A stretch of 64,000 nucleotides of DNA from Caulobacterales bacterium (GCA_017302105.1 JAFLCS010000001.1:124001-188000); one strand, 5' to 3'; positions 30,563 to 40,784 are shown, counted from the first letter of the stretch. The notes: a model not told the origin generated them from the letters alone. Made by a program: numbers and translations.

Positions 30563-30772
30563 CTATTCGTAGCCGTGGGCGGCTTCATTGATGACGACCG
30601 AGGGCATGGTGGAGAAGTCCACCGCCACGGGCCGCGCGGCCGCCTGGCGGAAGGCCTTGATGGCGTGCTCAAGGCGGCGACGCGCCTCGCGCTCGGCGTC
30701 CGAGCCGGGGGTCAGGTCCAGCGGGGCCAGGCAGTAGTCGATGATGGCCTTGGGGCTCGACAGGGCTTCCAT
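30563..30772 (-). CDS. Small conserved-looking protein between aceA and aceB
   Basis: I do not recognise this 69-residue protein. It is probably helical, with an Arg/Glu-rich segment (AEREARRRLEHAIKAFRQAA) and a C-terminus TMPSVVINEAAHGYE. It has no signal peptide, membrane helix or cysteine apart from one near the start (DYCLAP). The ATG at 30772 has a very strong ribosome-binding site (AAGGAGG, seven bases away), and the gene starts 24 bp after aceA, so it is surely translated. Its position suggests a link to glyoxylate metabolism. Confidence 0.75.
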   Translation of the reverse strand: MEALSSPKAIIDYCLAPLDLTPGSDAEREARRRLEHAIKAFRQAAARPVAVDFSTMPSVVINEAAHGYE

Positions 30773-30796
30773 GATCGTTCCTCCTTGATGGGGTGA

Positions 30797-32074
<1,278 letters not shown>

Positions 32075-32174
32075 GGCGGTCTCGATGGCTGTGGCTATGT
32101 GCGGCCCGACGCCGCTGTCCCCGCCAGAAACCGCATCCAAGTCACGAACGCCACAGGCGAAGTCATGATTTCAA

Positions 32175-32222
32175 TGTCATTTTGTCATAATATGACGCTT
32201 GCTTTGATGACACATTATGACA
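32175..32222. promoter_or_regulatory. Clustered TGTCAT/ATGACA half-sites between aceA and the RamB-like gene
   Basis: TGTCAT occurs at 32175-32180 and 32183-32188, and its inverse ATGACA at 32207-32212 and 32217-32222. A perfect short palindrome GTCATA-A-TATGAC (32184-32196) sits inside. The array is roughly symmetric and only 10 bp ahead of the regulator start codon. This is the expected layout for autoregulation and control of aceA by the neighbouring protein, but binding is inferred. Confidence 0.65.
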
Positions 32223-32232
32223 ATCTCCAGCC

Positions 32233-33639
32233 ATGGCGCGGGCGGCGGATCAGAAACTGTTTCTCGGCGGGCGGCTGAAGCGGCTGCGCCGCGAGCTGGA
32301 CCTGACCCAGACGGCGATGGCCGGCGACCTGGGTGTTTCGCCCTCCTATCTGAACCACATCGAGCGCAATCAGCGGCCCGTCTCGGCCCAGCTCCTGCTG
32401 CGCCTGGCCGAGACCTATGACGTCGACCTCAGGTCGCTGGGCCAGAATGACGCCGCCTCGGCCGAGGTCTTGAGCGAGCTGTTGGCCGATCCGGTGTTCC
32501 GGGGTCTGGCGGTGCCGCGCCACGAGGTGCTGGCCCTGGCCGACGACAATCCCGCCGCCGCCGAGGCTCTGGTGCGGCTCTATCAGGCCTTCAGCGACCA
32601 GCGCGCCCGCACCCAGGCCGAGGCCGAACGCGGCGGCGCGGCGCTTGAGGAAACCCCCGCCGACTGGGTTCGCGATCATATCCAGGCGCGGCGCAACCAT
32701 GTGCCGGAGCTGGACGCCCTGGGTGAGGCCCTGCACACCGAGCTGGCCGACGATCCGCTGGGGCTGGAAGCGGCGGCGCGGGCGCGGCTGAAGGCCCGGC
32801 ACGATCTGGCGGTGCGGGTGGTGCCGGCCGAGGTCATGGTCGAATGGACCCGGCGGCTGGATCTGCATCGCCGCCGCCTGTTGCTGTCCGAGGCCCTGTC
32901 GGGTCCCTCGCGCGCCTTTGCGGTGGTCTATCAGCTGGCGCTGAGCGAACACGGCATAGAGCTGGACGCCCTGACCGATGCGGCCCGTCCACCCGATACG
33001 GCGACGCGCGAGCTGCTCAAGGTCAGCCTCGCCAATAGTCTGACCGCGGCGATCCTGATGCCCTATGGCCGCTTTCAGGCCCTGGCCGAGGAGACCGGCT
33101 ATGACCTGGCCCGGCTGCAACAGCGGTTCGGCGTCTCGTTCGAACAGGCGGCGCACCGGCTGACGACGCTGGGGCGGCCGACGGCGCGCGGCGTTCCGTT
33201 CTTCCTGATGCGGGTCGACCAGGCCGGCAATGTCTCCAAACGCTATGCGGCGGACGCCTTTCCATTTTCGCGCTTCGGCGGGGCCTGTCCGCGCTGGCGA
33301 CTGCACGCAGCCTTTCGCACGCCCGGCCAGGTGGTCACCCAGATCGTCGAGACGCCCGACGCAGGCCGCTGGTTCACCCTGGCCCGCACGGTCGAGCGGC
33401 AGGGCCGCAGCGGTGAGAGCGATCTGGCCATCGGCCTGGGCTGCGAACTGCGTCACGCCCACCGGCTGATCTATGCGCGCGGTCTCAATCTGGATCAGCC
33501 CGAGACGACGCCGATCGGCCCGGCCTGCCGGATCTGTCCGCGCCACCCCTGCGCCGAACGGGCCGCACCGCCGGTCCATGCCGAGCTTCAGATCGACGCC
33601 TGGTCCAAGTCTGTCAGCCCCTGGCCGTTCACGCCTTGA
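32233..33639 (+). CDS. RamB/ScfR-type XRE family regulator of acetate/short-chain fatty acid use
   Basis: The 468-residue protein has a Cro/C1 helix-turn-helix at residues 10-65 (LRRELDLTQTAMAGDLGVSP, YLNHIERNQRPVSAQ). A central IrrE/ImmA-like region follows (SLANSLTAAILMPYGRFQ), then a DUF2083 C-terminal domain ending in cysteines (CRICPRHPCAER). Members of this family (RamB, ScfR, PrpC-type regulators) control glyoxylate and propionate genes by sensing acyl-CoA or related metabolites. Divergence from aceA supports that role. No clear ribosome-binding site precedes the ATG. Confidence 0.9.
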   Translation: MARAADQKLFLGGRLKRLRRELDLTQTAMAGDLGVSPSYLNHIERNQRPVSAQLLLRLAETYDVDLRSLGQNDAASAEVLSELLADPVFRGLAVPRHEVLALADDNPAAAEALVRLYQAFSDQRARTQAEAERGGAALEETPADWVRDHIQARRNHVPELDALGEALHTELADDPLGLEAAARARLKARHDLAVRVVPAEVMVEWTRRLDLHRRRLLLSEALSGPSRAFAVVYQLALSEHGIELDALTDAARPPDTATRELLKVSLANSLTAAILMPYGRFQALAEETGYDLARLQQRFGVSFEQAAHRLTTLGRPTARGVPFFLMRVDQAGNVSKRYAADAFPFSRFGGACPRWRLHAAFRTPGQVVTQIVETPDAGRWFTLARTVERQGRSGESDLAIGLGCELRHAHRLIYARGLNLDQPETTPIGPACRICPRHPCAERAAPPVHAELQIDAWSKSVSPWPFTP

Positions 33640-33661
33640 CCCGAGGGGCGCCCGGCGCGCC

Positions 33662-35107
33662 CTAATCCAGGCGCAGCGCCCCGTCCTGGAGATGAAAGGC
33701 CATGCCCGATCTGGCGAACAGTCCGGCCAGCGTCGCCTGAGGATCCGCAACGCCCTGATCAAGCATCACCACGATATCAGCCGCCAGGGAGGCGTCGCCT
33801 GAAACCGACGTCAGATGGGCCAGCCACTCATCGCGGGTCAGGACGCCGTCCTCGCGATTGGCGTCGATCAGGGACCGGAGAAAATCGAACCCGTCGCCCC
33901 CGTCATGTCGAGCCTGAACCGACTGGGCCACCAGGGCGAAGACGGCGCCGCAGGCATAATAGGCGGTGTGCTGTCCGCGCGCGCCCGCTTCCGAGATGGG
34001 CTGATCGGCCAGGCCGATGCATTCATCGACTTCGCGCTGTAGTTCTGCGCGTAGGTCATAGGTCGGCACCAGAGCCTTGGTCGCCAGGGCCGCCATCAGA
34101 TCCGCACCCCCTTCGGTAATCCAGGCATCGCGGGAGCGCTCGTAGCGAACGGTCTGGCCCAGCCAGAAATGCGCGCTTTCATGGCTGATGAACCAACGGC
34201 TGTGATCGAGAACTCCGGTTGAACTTTCCAGCAAGGCCTCGCCTTCAAGGCTCATGACGATCAGGCCCGGCAATACGCTGCCGCTAAGCCCCGTCATCCC
34301 AGGCGTCGGTCCGCGCCAGCTGGCCATGATGGTGGGACGGTCGGTCTGGCCGGCGCCCAGACGCTGGCCATAATATTCAATCACCCGCGGCGCGAACGCT
34401 TCAAGCTCGGTGGAAATCCAGGCGGGAAGTTGCGGATCAGCGACCGTGACCAGACGCTCGGTCTCATTCATGCGGGCCTGGCCAAACAGGACATAGGCGC
34501 GCGCGTCCTGAAGGGTCGCGTCGCTCAGGCGCTGGCCGTGCAGCAAGACGGGACCGGCTGTGTCGCGCCAGGTGATGCGCACCTCGCCGACCGGAATATC
34601 AAAGGCGCCATTCAGGTCCTCGGGGACCGAACGGGCCTCCTCCAGAGAGGACAGGGGAAAGACGTCGAAAGCCCCCGAGAACAGCGCAACCGATCCATCG
34701 GTGAAGATCAGCGAGGGATAGTCGGCTTCAAGGTGCTCTGGCGTCGGGGTCGGGCTGAGCGTGAGGTGACGCGGGACATCGCCGCCGTCGACGGCGCGCA
34801 GGACATCCAGATTGCCCACGCGCTCCAGCACAACGCCGGGGGTCAGGACCCGCCAGGTCTGAACGCGCCAGGGCTCGCGCGTGGTGTGGGTCACTGACGA
34901 ACGGATGAAGGCCCAGACCGGCGCATCGCGCTCAAGGACATAGTCCGCCGTCCAGGCGTCGCCATCGCGGGTGACGATCACATCGGCCGCGGGCGCAGGC
35001 GTCTCGGCCTGGAGCGGAGCCGGCTCTGGGTCCGCCGCCCACGCCGCCGGTGCCGCAACGGCGACCACTATCGCCAGAAACGTGGCCTTCAAGATCGGCA
35101 TTTGCAT
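33662..35107 (-). CDS. Secreted M1-like (gluzincin) metalloprotease
   Basis: The 481-residue exported protein has a signal peptide ending near APAAWAA. The zinc site is HESAH, then exactly 18 residues to the glutamate of TEGGADL, the HExxH-X18-E pattern of M1 peptidases. A possible catalytic tyrosine lies in HTAYYACGAV. The M1 exopeptidase motif GxMEN is not seen; the equivalent area reads LPGLIVMSLEG. It may therefore not be an aminopeptidase. The ATG at 35107 has GAGGGGG six bases upstream. Its stop lies close to the convergent RamB-like gene. The substrate is unknown. Confidence 0.82.
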   Translation of the reverse strand: MQMPILKATFLAIVVAVAAPAAWAADPEPAPLQAETPAPAADVIVTRDGDAWTADYVLERDAPVWAFIRSSVTHTTREPWRVQTWRVLTPGVVLERVGNLDVLRAVDGGDVPRHLTLSPTPTPEHLEADYPSLIFTDGSVALFSGAFDVFPLSSLEEARSVPEDLNGAFDIPVGEVRITWRDTAGPVLLHGQRLSDATLQDARAYVLFGQARMNETERLVTVADPQLPAWISTELEAFAPRVIEYYGQRLGAGQTDRPTIMASWRGPTPGMTGLSGSVLPGLIVMSLEGEALLESSTGVLDHSRWFISHESAHFWLGQTVRYERSRDAWITEGGADLMAALATKALVPTYDLRAELQREVDECIGLADQPISEAGARGQHTAYYACGAVFALVAQSVQARHDGGDGFDFLRSLIDANREDGVLTRDEWLAHLTSVSGDASLAADIVVMLDQGVADPQATLAGLFARSGMAFHLQDGALRLD

Positions 35108-35211
35108 GGACAACCCCCTCAGCTCGAAGGGCAGCCTAGCTTTGCCGATTCCGGAGGGTCACCTTACCCTTTGGTCACGCTTGGGACGATTCAGAGGCGG
35201 GCGACGCTGCA

Positions 35212-35781
35212 TTGGTGACCGACAACGACCTCTTTGCGCTGGACGCGCCCGATTGCGCCCGCGCCCTGATCGGCTGGACGCTGCGGGTGGAGGGTGTCGG
35301 CGGGATCATTGTCGAAACCGAGGCCTATGACCGCACCGACCCGGCCTCGCACAGCTTCCGTGGGCCTACGCCCAGGAACGGCGCCATGTTCGGGCCAGTC
35401 GGGCGGGCTTATGTTTACAGGATCTACGGGGTCCACTGGTGCCTGAATGTGGTCTGCGGAACCGAAGGCTCCGGCCAGGCCGTCCTGATCCGGGCGATCG
35501 ACCCATCCCATGGGCTCGACCAGATGCGTGCACGTCGCGGCGATGTGGCGGATCGCGCCCTGTGTTCGGGGCCGGGCAAGCTGTGTCAGGCGCTGGGCGT
35601 CACCGGCGCCCACGACGGCCTGTCATTGCGCGAAGCCCCCTTCGCCCTGATCCCGCCGGACGAGAAGCCGAGCCAGATCCTGACCGGCCCGCGCATCGGC
35701 ATCACCAAGGGCGTCGAAACGTCCTGGCGCTTCGGCCTGGCCGGCTCGCCGCACCTGAGCCGGCCGCTGAAAGCGACCTGA
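35212..35781 (+). CDS. DNA-3-methyladenine glycosylase (AAG/MPG family)
   Basis: This 189-residue enzyme excises alkylated purines in base-excision repair. The family core is clear: VGGIIVETEAYDRTDPASH with the catalytic Glu, FGPVGRAYVYRIYGVHWCLN, and SGPGKLCQALG. Length fits the short bacterial form. The start is uncertain: TTG at 35212 or GTG at 35215, both without a well-placed ribosome-binding site. It stands alone between the metalloprotease and a tRNA gene. Confidence 0.93.
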   Translation: MVTDNDLFALDAPDCARALIGWTLRVEGVGGIIVETEAYDRTDPASHSFRGPTPRNGAMFGPVGRAYVYRIYGVHWCLNVVCGTEGSGQAVLIRAIDPSHGLDQMRARRGDVADRALCSGPGKLCQALGVTGAHDGLSLREAPFALIPPDEKPSQILTGPRIGITKGVETSWRFGLAGSPHLSRPLKAT

Positions 35782-35805
35782 GCCAGGGGATTTCAAGGAA
35801 AGAAA

Positions 35806-35882
35806 TGGCGGACCCGGAGCGATTCGAACGCCCGACCCTCAGATTCGTAGTCTGATGCTCTATCCAGCTGAGCTACGGGTCC
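35806..35882 (-). tRNA. tRNA-Arg (anticodon ACG)
   Basis: On the minus strand a 77-base cloverleaf begins GGACCCG and ends CGGGTCC-G-CCA. The 7-bp acceptor stem is perfect and CCA is encoded. D-arm AGCTCAGCTGGATAGAGC, anticodon loop CTACGAA and T-loop GTTCGAATC are all present. The anticodon ACG would be deaminated to ICG and read CGU, CGC and CGA. Confidence 0.97.
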
Positions 35883-35921
35883 GCTGACCGGGCGCTTGGG
35901 GTGCCCGGCGAAGGGGCGGAC

Positions 35922-35949
35922 ACCTAACCGCTCACGCGGCACGATGCAA
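35922..35949 (-). promoter_or_regulatory. Candidate promoter of tRNA-Arg
   Basis: On the minus strand TTGCAT (35949-35944) and TTAGGT (35927-35922) are separated by 16 bases, a weak housekeeping-sigma promoter. Transcription would start about 35 bases ahead of the tRNA. Confidence 0.4.
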
Positions 35950-36020
35950 GGCCCTGATTGCGGTCTTTACAGGGCAGGTGAGGCGCGCACAGTGCGGGCC
36001 CGCCCGAAAGGTCCGCTTCC

Positions 36021-36902
36021 ATGAGCCATCCTGACCTCGACCAGCTGTGCGACGGCCCTCTCGCCCCGGTGCTGGAAGGACTGGAAGCGCGCCGCCGCGC
36101 GGCGGTGACGCGCTTCGTCTGGATCATGGCAGGCTTTGCCGTTCTGGCGATCACGTGCCTGATCTTCATTCCCGACCTGGCCTTCAAATTCTTCGGGGGC
36201 GGCGCGATCCTGTTCATCGGCTGGCTGGTCGCGTCCCGGCCGCTGGAAGCAACGGCACGCGCCCTCAAGGCACCGGCGGTGGCCGCCATCAGCCAGGCTC
36301 GCGGCCTGACCTACGAAGCCACTGACTTCTCGGCGGACGGCTATGAGGCACTGCACCCACTGCTTGGCCGGCCGAACGATCGGACCTTTCGCGACCGGTT
36401 TGCCGGCGAGCGCAGCGGCACTGCCTTCGCCTTCTATCATGCGGCCCTGATCGCCGGTTCCGGCAAGAGCCGTCGCGAGGTCTTCAAGGGCCTGATCTAT
36501 GCCGTGACACGACGCGCGCTCCAGGGAGAGACGGTGGTCATGCCGGATCGCGGCCTGTTCAACCTCTTCAGCCCCGGAACCGGCATGGAAAGGGTCCGTT
36601 TCGAGGATGACCCGGACTTCGAACGCAACTTTGAGGTCTATTCAACCCGACCGGACGAGGCCCGCGCTGTCATCAATTCGGTGGCCCGCCAGACCCTGAA
36701 GGGCTGGCGCACAGGTTCTGGTCCCATGTTTGCGCGCCTGGCGTCAGACCAGGTGACCGTCGCCATCGCTGATCCCGATGATCGCTTCGGCGTGGGCCCC
36801 ATGCTGAAATCCATCCCGGGCCGGGAACGTGTCCGGGGCCTGTGGGAAGAGCTGGATCGGGCGCTCGGCCAGGTCCATCAGGTGCAATCCACCTTCGGGT
36901 GA
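36021..36902 (+). CDS. DUF3137 domain protein
   Basis: In this 293-residue protein two adjacent hydrophobic helices near the N-terminus (VWIMAGFAVLAITCLIFIP and FFGGGAILFIGWLVAS) form a membrane hairpin. The rest is a cytoplasmic domain of the DUF3137 type, with SGTAFAFYHAALI, VVMPDRGLFN and a closing region around PGRERVRGLWEELDRAL. The family function is unknown; members resemble Galanin-like or lipid-associated membrane proteins only loosely, and I make no claim. It stands 48 bp ahead of the gamma-glutamyltransferase gene in the same direction. Confidence 0.8.
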   Translation: MSHPDLDQLCDGPLAPVLEGLEARRRAAVTRFVWIMAGFAVLAITCLIFIPDLAFKFFGGGAILFIGWLVASRPLEATARALKAPAVAAISQARGLTYEATDFSADGYEALHPLLGRPNDRTFRDRFAGERSGTAFAFYHAALIAGSGKSRREVFKGLIYAVTRRALQGETVVMPDRGLFNLFSPGTGMERVRFEDDPDFERNFEVYSTRPDEARAVINSVARQTLKGWRTGSGPMFARLASDQVTVAIADPDDRFGVGPMLKSIPGRERVRGLWEELDRALGQVHQVQSTFG

Positions 36903-36950
36903 CGCCGCCCAGCGCTTTGCCGCGGCGGTCCGCTGGTCTAGCAAGACCTC

Positions 36951-38672
36951 ATGCGTCTGTTCATTGCCCTCACCGCCGCCCTGTCGCTGATCGCCTGCGG
37001 CGTACTCCCGGACCGCCAGGTGCCGACCCCAGCGACACCGGTTGCCGGCGATATCGCACGCGGCCCCTTCGTCTCAGCCGCCAATCCCCAGGCGGCGGAA
37101 GCGGGCATGGCCATCCTGCGGCGCGGGGGATCAGCCGTCGATGCCGCCGTGGCTGTGCAGGCCGTGCTTGGGCTGGTCGAACCCCAGAGCTCCGGGCTCG
37201 GTGGCGGTGCTTTCCTCGTCTTCTACGATGCCGACACCCGCGAGGTGACGGTCTATGACGGCCGCGAAACGGCCCCGGCGGCGGCGACGCCGGAGCTGTT
37301 TATCGAGAACGGTGCGCCCATGGGCGGCCGTGAGGCAGTGCTGTCGGGCCGGTCGGTCGGGGCACCCGGCGCAGTCGCCATGCTCGCGATGGCTCAGGGT
37401 GAGCACGGTCGTCTGCCCTGGTCGACGCTGTTCGGCGACGCTGAGCGTCTGGCCCGCGAGGGCTTTGTGGTTCCGCCGCGCATGGGTGCCTTCATCAACA
37501 CGCCTGAGGATCGGGCGCCGCAGAGCCATACGACCTGGGCCCGGGCCTATTTCGAACGTCCCGACGGGTCCCGGCCCCAGGCCGGCGAGATCATGACCAA
37601 TCCAGCCTATGCCGAGACGGTTCAACGGCTGGCCGCAGAGGGACCGGACTATTTCTATCGCGGCGAGCTGGCGCGCGAGATCGTGGCGGCGGTTCGGGCC
37701 GGGGACAATCCTGGTGGCCTGACCCTGGCGGACCTGGCGGCCTACAGGCCGGCCCGGCGCGAGGCGATCTGCCAGCGGTACCGGATTTATGTGGTGTGTG
37801 TTCCGCCACCGCCGTCATCCGGCGTTGCCCTGCTCCAACTCCTGGCCATGGCCGAGCGGACGCCGGACATCGATCGGGGTGCCGACAGCCCCGAGGCCTG
37901 GGTCGCCTTCGCGCGGTTGCAGCGGCTGATGTACGCCGACCGCGATCTCTACGTCGGGGACGCCGACCATGTGGACGTGCCGGTCACGGGGCTGCTGGAC
38001 CCAGCCTATGTCGAGGCGCGTGCCGCCCTGGTCCCGACCGTGACAGGGCCGGTCAGTCCAGGAACCCCGCCCGGCGCGCCCACCGAACGCGCCCCGGATG
38101 CCACGCGCGAGCCGGCGGGCACCAGCCATTTCGTGATCGTCGACTCATGGGGGAACGCTGTCTCCATGACCACCACGGTCGAGAGCCTGTTCGGCTCGGG
38201 CCGGATGGCCGGCGGATTCTTCCTCAACAACCAGATGACGGACTTTTCCTTCTCGCCCGTCGATGATCAGGGACGCCCAGCGGCCAATGCCGTAGCCCCC
38301 GGCAAGCGGCCACGCTCGTCGATGTCGCCGGTGATCATTCTGGACCGCGAGGAGCGGCTGGTCGGGGCCCTGGGATCGCCCGGCGGCAATTCGATCCTGG
38401 CCTATAACGCCAAGGCCCTGATCGGGGTGCTGGACTGGAATCTGTCGATGCAGGCGGCCTTTGACCTGCCCAATCTGGTGGTGCGCGGGGCCAGCGTCGG
38501 GGCCGACACCAACCTTTTTGAACCCGACATCCAGGCCGCCCTGGCGGCGGCCGGTGCACCGCTGCGTCCCAATTCCAGTGAGACATCTGGCCTGCACGGC
38601 GCAATCTGGCGAGACGGACATTGGGATTCAGGGGCCGACAATCGTCGCGACGGGGTCAGCCTGACCCACTAG
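36951..38672 (+). CDS. ggt: Gamma-glutamyltransferase (lipoprotein-like)
   Basis: This 573-residue enzyme transfers or hydrolyses the gamma-glutamyl group of glutathione and related compounds in the periplasm. It is a self-cleaving Ntn-hydrolase. The cleavage/nucleophile residue is Thr391 in GTSHFVIVDSWGNAVSMTTT. The glutamate-binding part includes SSGLGGGAFLVFYD and YDGRETAPAA, and the small-subunit motif is LGSPGGNSIL. The N-terminus ends in LIAC at residue 16, a plausible lipobox, so the enzyme may be membrane-anchored. It ends 7 bp before a convergent kinase gene. Confidence 0.94.
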   Translation: MRLFIALTAALSLIACGVLPDRQVPTPATPVAGDIARGPFVSAANPQAAEAGMAILRRGGSAVDAAVAVQAVLGLVEPQSSGLGGGAFLVFYDADTREVTVYDGRETAPAAATPELFIENGAPMGGREAVLSGRSVGAPGAVAMLAMAQGEHGRLPWSTLFGDAERLAREGFVVPPRMGAFINTPEDRAPQSHTTWARAYFERPDGSRPQAGEIMTNPAYAETVQRLAAEGPDYFYRGELAREIVAAVRAGDNPGGLTLADLAAYRPARREAICQRYRIYVVCVPPPPSSGVALLQLLAMAERTPDIDRGADSPEAWVAFARLQRLMYADRDLYVGDADHVDVPVTGLLDPAYVEARAALVPTVTGPVSPGTPPGAPTERAPDATREPAGTSHFVIVDSWGNAVSMTTTVESLFGSGRMAGGFFLNNQMTDFSFSPVDDQGRPAANAVAPGKRPRSSMSPVIILDREERLVGALGSPGGNSILAYNAKALIGVLDWNLSMQAAFDLPNLVVRGASVGADTNLFEPDIQAALAAAGAPLRPNSSETSGLHGAIWRDGHWDSGADNRRDGVSLTH

Positions 38673-38679
38673 ACGGGTC

Positions 38680-40128
38680 CTAGTGTTGAGCTGGCAGGAT
38701 CAGCAGAAACACCGTGCCGCCCGGACCGGTCACGTCCAGCACCAGGTCGCCGCCATTGGCCTGAGCCAGTTCGCGCGAGATCGGCAGGCCAAGGCCCGCG
38801 CCATTGCGCCGCGCCGAGCCCTGGAACGGCAGGAACAGGCGTTCGCGCGCCCGCGCAGGCAAGCCCGGCCCGTCGTCGCGAACCCGGATCTCGAGGCGGT
38901 CGCCGGTCTTGACGGCCGAGATCGAGACCCGGCCCTTACCGTCCCGCTCAGGATCGCCCTCGATAGCCTCGCGCGCATTGCGCATCAGATTAACGAGAAT
39001 ACGGTGCAGATGTTCAGCGTCGGCCTCGACCCGCAACCGGGCCGGCGCGCGCTGGATCAGGCGCACCCCCTGGTCGGTCAGGCCGGCGTCCTCAGCGGCC
39101 GCATGGATCGCCGGAACAAGCCGCAAGGGCCGTGGATCGGGCTTGGGCTCTTCGGAGCGTCCGTAGGCGAGCACGTCCTGGGCCAGGTTGAGCGCCCGAT
39201 CCAGCGCCCGTTCCAGACGCGGGAGGGCGCGGGCCACCGTCGGATCGCCGGAGTCCGCCAGTCGATCCGAGGCCATCTGGGCGGCCGTCAGCATATTTCG
39301 GAGGTCATGACTGATCTTGGCCACGGCCTCGCCCAGGGCCGCCAGACGCGCCCGCGACCGCAGGGCAGAGCGAACCTCCTGCTGCATCCGGTTCAGCTCG
39401 TCCTCGACGCGCCCGATCTCATCGACCCGTTCACGGCGGATGGGGCGGGGCTCCGCCTCTGGGTCATCGCGGAATCTCTCGATCGTCTGGGTCACACGCC
39501 GGACCGGCTCCAGCACCAGAATGACCAGGCCAAAATAGAGCAAGCCCCCGGCAATGACTGAAATCGCCAGCGAGGCCAGCACGATCTGAAGGACATAGGA
39601 CCGGAGTTCGGCCTTCAGGGGCGCGGCGTCGGCGACGATCTCGATGAAGTCACCGGTGCGCCAACGTGGTGCGGCGATGACCTGCACCCGGCGATCGTCC
39701 GCCCCCAACAGGGTGAGCCATGGATCCAGCAACCGGGCAGCCAGGTCGGGCTCCCGCAGATCGATCAGATGCGGGGGTGCGCCGTCCTTGGGCGTGCCCC
39801 TCAGAAGTCGGCGAATCCCGTTTTCCTGCAGGACGACCGTATCCGCCCCGACCCCGACCAGCAGTCGATCGGCCAGGCTTTCCTCGACGGTTGCATAGGG
39901 TGCGGCCTCGACCGCCAGGGACGCGACTTCGGCGGCGCGGATCCTGTCGGTCACCCAGCGTTCGTGGAACGAAGCCGCAGCGGGGAACAGGATCAGTAGG
40001 TCCACCACGGCCGCAAAGGCCGCCGTCAGCAGCAGAAGCCGACCGGACAGGCCATTGATCCAGGCCCACCTCGGCGGACTGGGCCTGGCCCCCGGCGGGG
40101 TTGGATTGAAGTCGTCGTTCACGGCCAT
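38680..40128 (-). CDS. Membrane sensor histidine kinase
   Basis: The 482-residue protein has a first membrane helix at about 29-55 (LLLLTAAFAAVVDLLILFP). A periplasmic sensor of about 130 residues follows, then a second helix (IVLASLAISVIAGGLLYFGL) and a HAMP domain. HisKA contains His274 in AKISHDLRNMLTAAQM. HATPase contains NLMRNAREAI, VRDDGPGLP and NGAGLGLPISRELAQANGG. It is a complete kinase. No response regulator is adjacent, so the partner is elsewhere. The H-box (HDLRNML) puts it in the HisKA_2-like/NtrB-like group by eye only. Confidence 0.91.
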   Translation of the reverse strand: MAVNDDFNPTPPGARPSPPRWAWINGLSGRLLLLTAAFAAVVDLLILFPAAASFHERWVTDRIRAAEVASLAVEAAPYATVEESLADRLLVGVGADTVVLQENGIRRLLRGTPKDGAPPHLIDLREPDLAARLLDPWLTLLGADDRRVQVIAAPRWRTGDFIEIVADAAPLKAELRSYVLQIVLASLAISVIAGGLLYFGLVILVLEPVRRVTQTIERFRDDPEAEPRPIRRERVDEIGRVEDELNRMQQEVRSALRSRARLAALGEAVAKISHDLRNMLTAAQMASDRLADSGDPTVARALPRLERALDRALNLAQDVLAYGRSEEPKPDPRPLRLVPAIHAAAEDAGLTDQGVRLIQRAPARLRVEADAEHLHRILVNLMRNAREAIEGDPERDGKGRVSISAVKTGDRLEIRVRDDGPGLPARARERLFLPFQGSARRNGAGLGLPISRELAQANGGDLVLDVTGPGGTVFLLILPAQH

Positions 40129-40192
40129 GTGCGCCGCACATAACCCGTCCGGCGCGTGATCCCAAGCCGTCTGGTCCTGACGGCGCTCCCGA

Positions 40193-40750
40193 TCACGCCA
40201 GCCAGATCATGGACCGCGCGGTCGCCCAGTCGTCGCGAGCGACACTGAACAGGGGTTGGCACCGCCCGGTATAGAGGAAGCCGGCCTTCGTCAGCACCCG
40301 TCCAGACGCCGGGTTGTCGATAAAATGACCCGCCATCACCGCCCGTCGTTTCCAGTCGCGTCGGGCCCACGTCAGCAGGCCCTCGACAGCCTCGGTGGCA
40401 AGCCCACGGCCCGCCCAGGCCGATCCGACGCAATATCCCAGCTCGGTGCCGGCCAGATCGGCGGGCCCCAGGTCGGCCTGAAGCTGCGGGAACAGGGATA
40501 TCATCCCCACGACCCCGTGGTCATCATGGTCGATGACGAAGTTGCGCTCGACACGCGGATCCTGACCTTGGGCGCGGGCGATCCAGGCTTCAGCGTCGGA
40601 CAGGCCGTAGGGATGCGGCATCCGCGACGTCATCCGCGCCAGACCGGCGTCGTGACAGAAATCCGCAATGCGCGGCGCGTCGGTCGCTTTGGGGGCCCGC
40701 AGCACCGCTCTGCGCGTGGTGATTTCAGGACTCGACTCTATCAGGCACAT
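40193..40750 (-). CDS. GNAT family N-acetyltransferase (RimJ/RimL-like)
   Basis: This 185-residue protein starts with TTRRAVLRAPKATDAPRI. The acetyl-CoA region is ELGYCVGSAWAGRGLATEAV and the end FIDNPASGRVLTKAGFLYTG is typical of GNAT alpha-4/beta-7. The ATG at 40750 was chosen over a TTG at 40765 because GGGAG lies eight bases before it. It lies downstream of the L27 gene, past a strong terminator, so it is probably transcribed separately. Confidence 0.88.
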   Translation of the reverse strand: MCLIESSPEITTRRAVLRAPKATDAPRIADFCHDAGLARMTSRMPHPYGLSDAEAWIARAQGQDPRVERNFVIDHDDHGVVGMISLFPQLQADLGPADLAGTELGYCVGSAWAGRGLATEAVEGLLTWARRDWKRRAVMAGHFIDNPASGRVLTKAGFLYTGRCQPLFSVARDDWATARSMIWLA

Positions 40751-40784
40751 GACCGCTTCTCCCAAGCCGGTCGTGGAACGAAAA

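Noticed and set aside
32215-33762. A 515-codon minus-strand frame opposite the RamB-like gene
   Set aside because: The plus-strand protein has clear helix-turn-helix and DUF2083 domains; the minus-strand frame has none.
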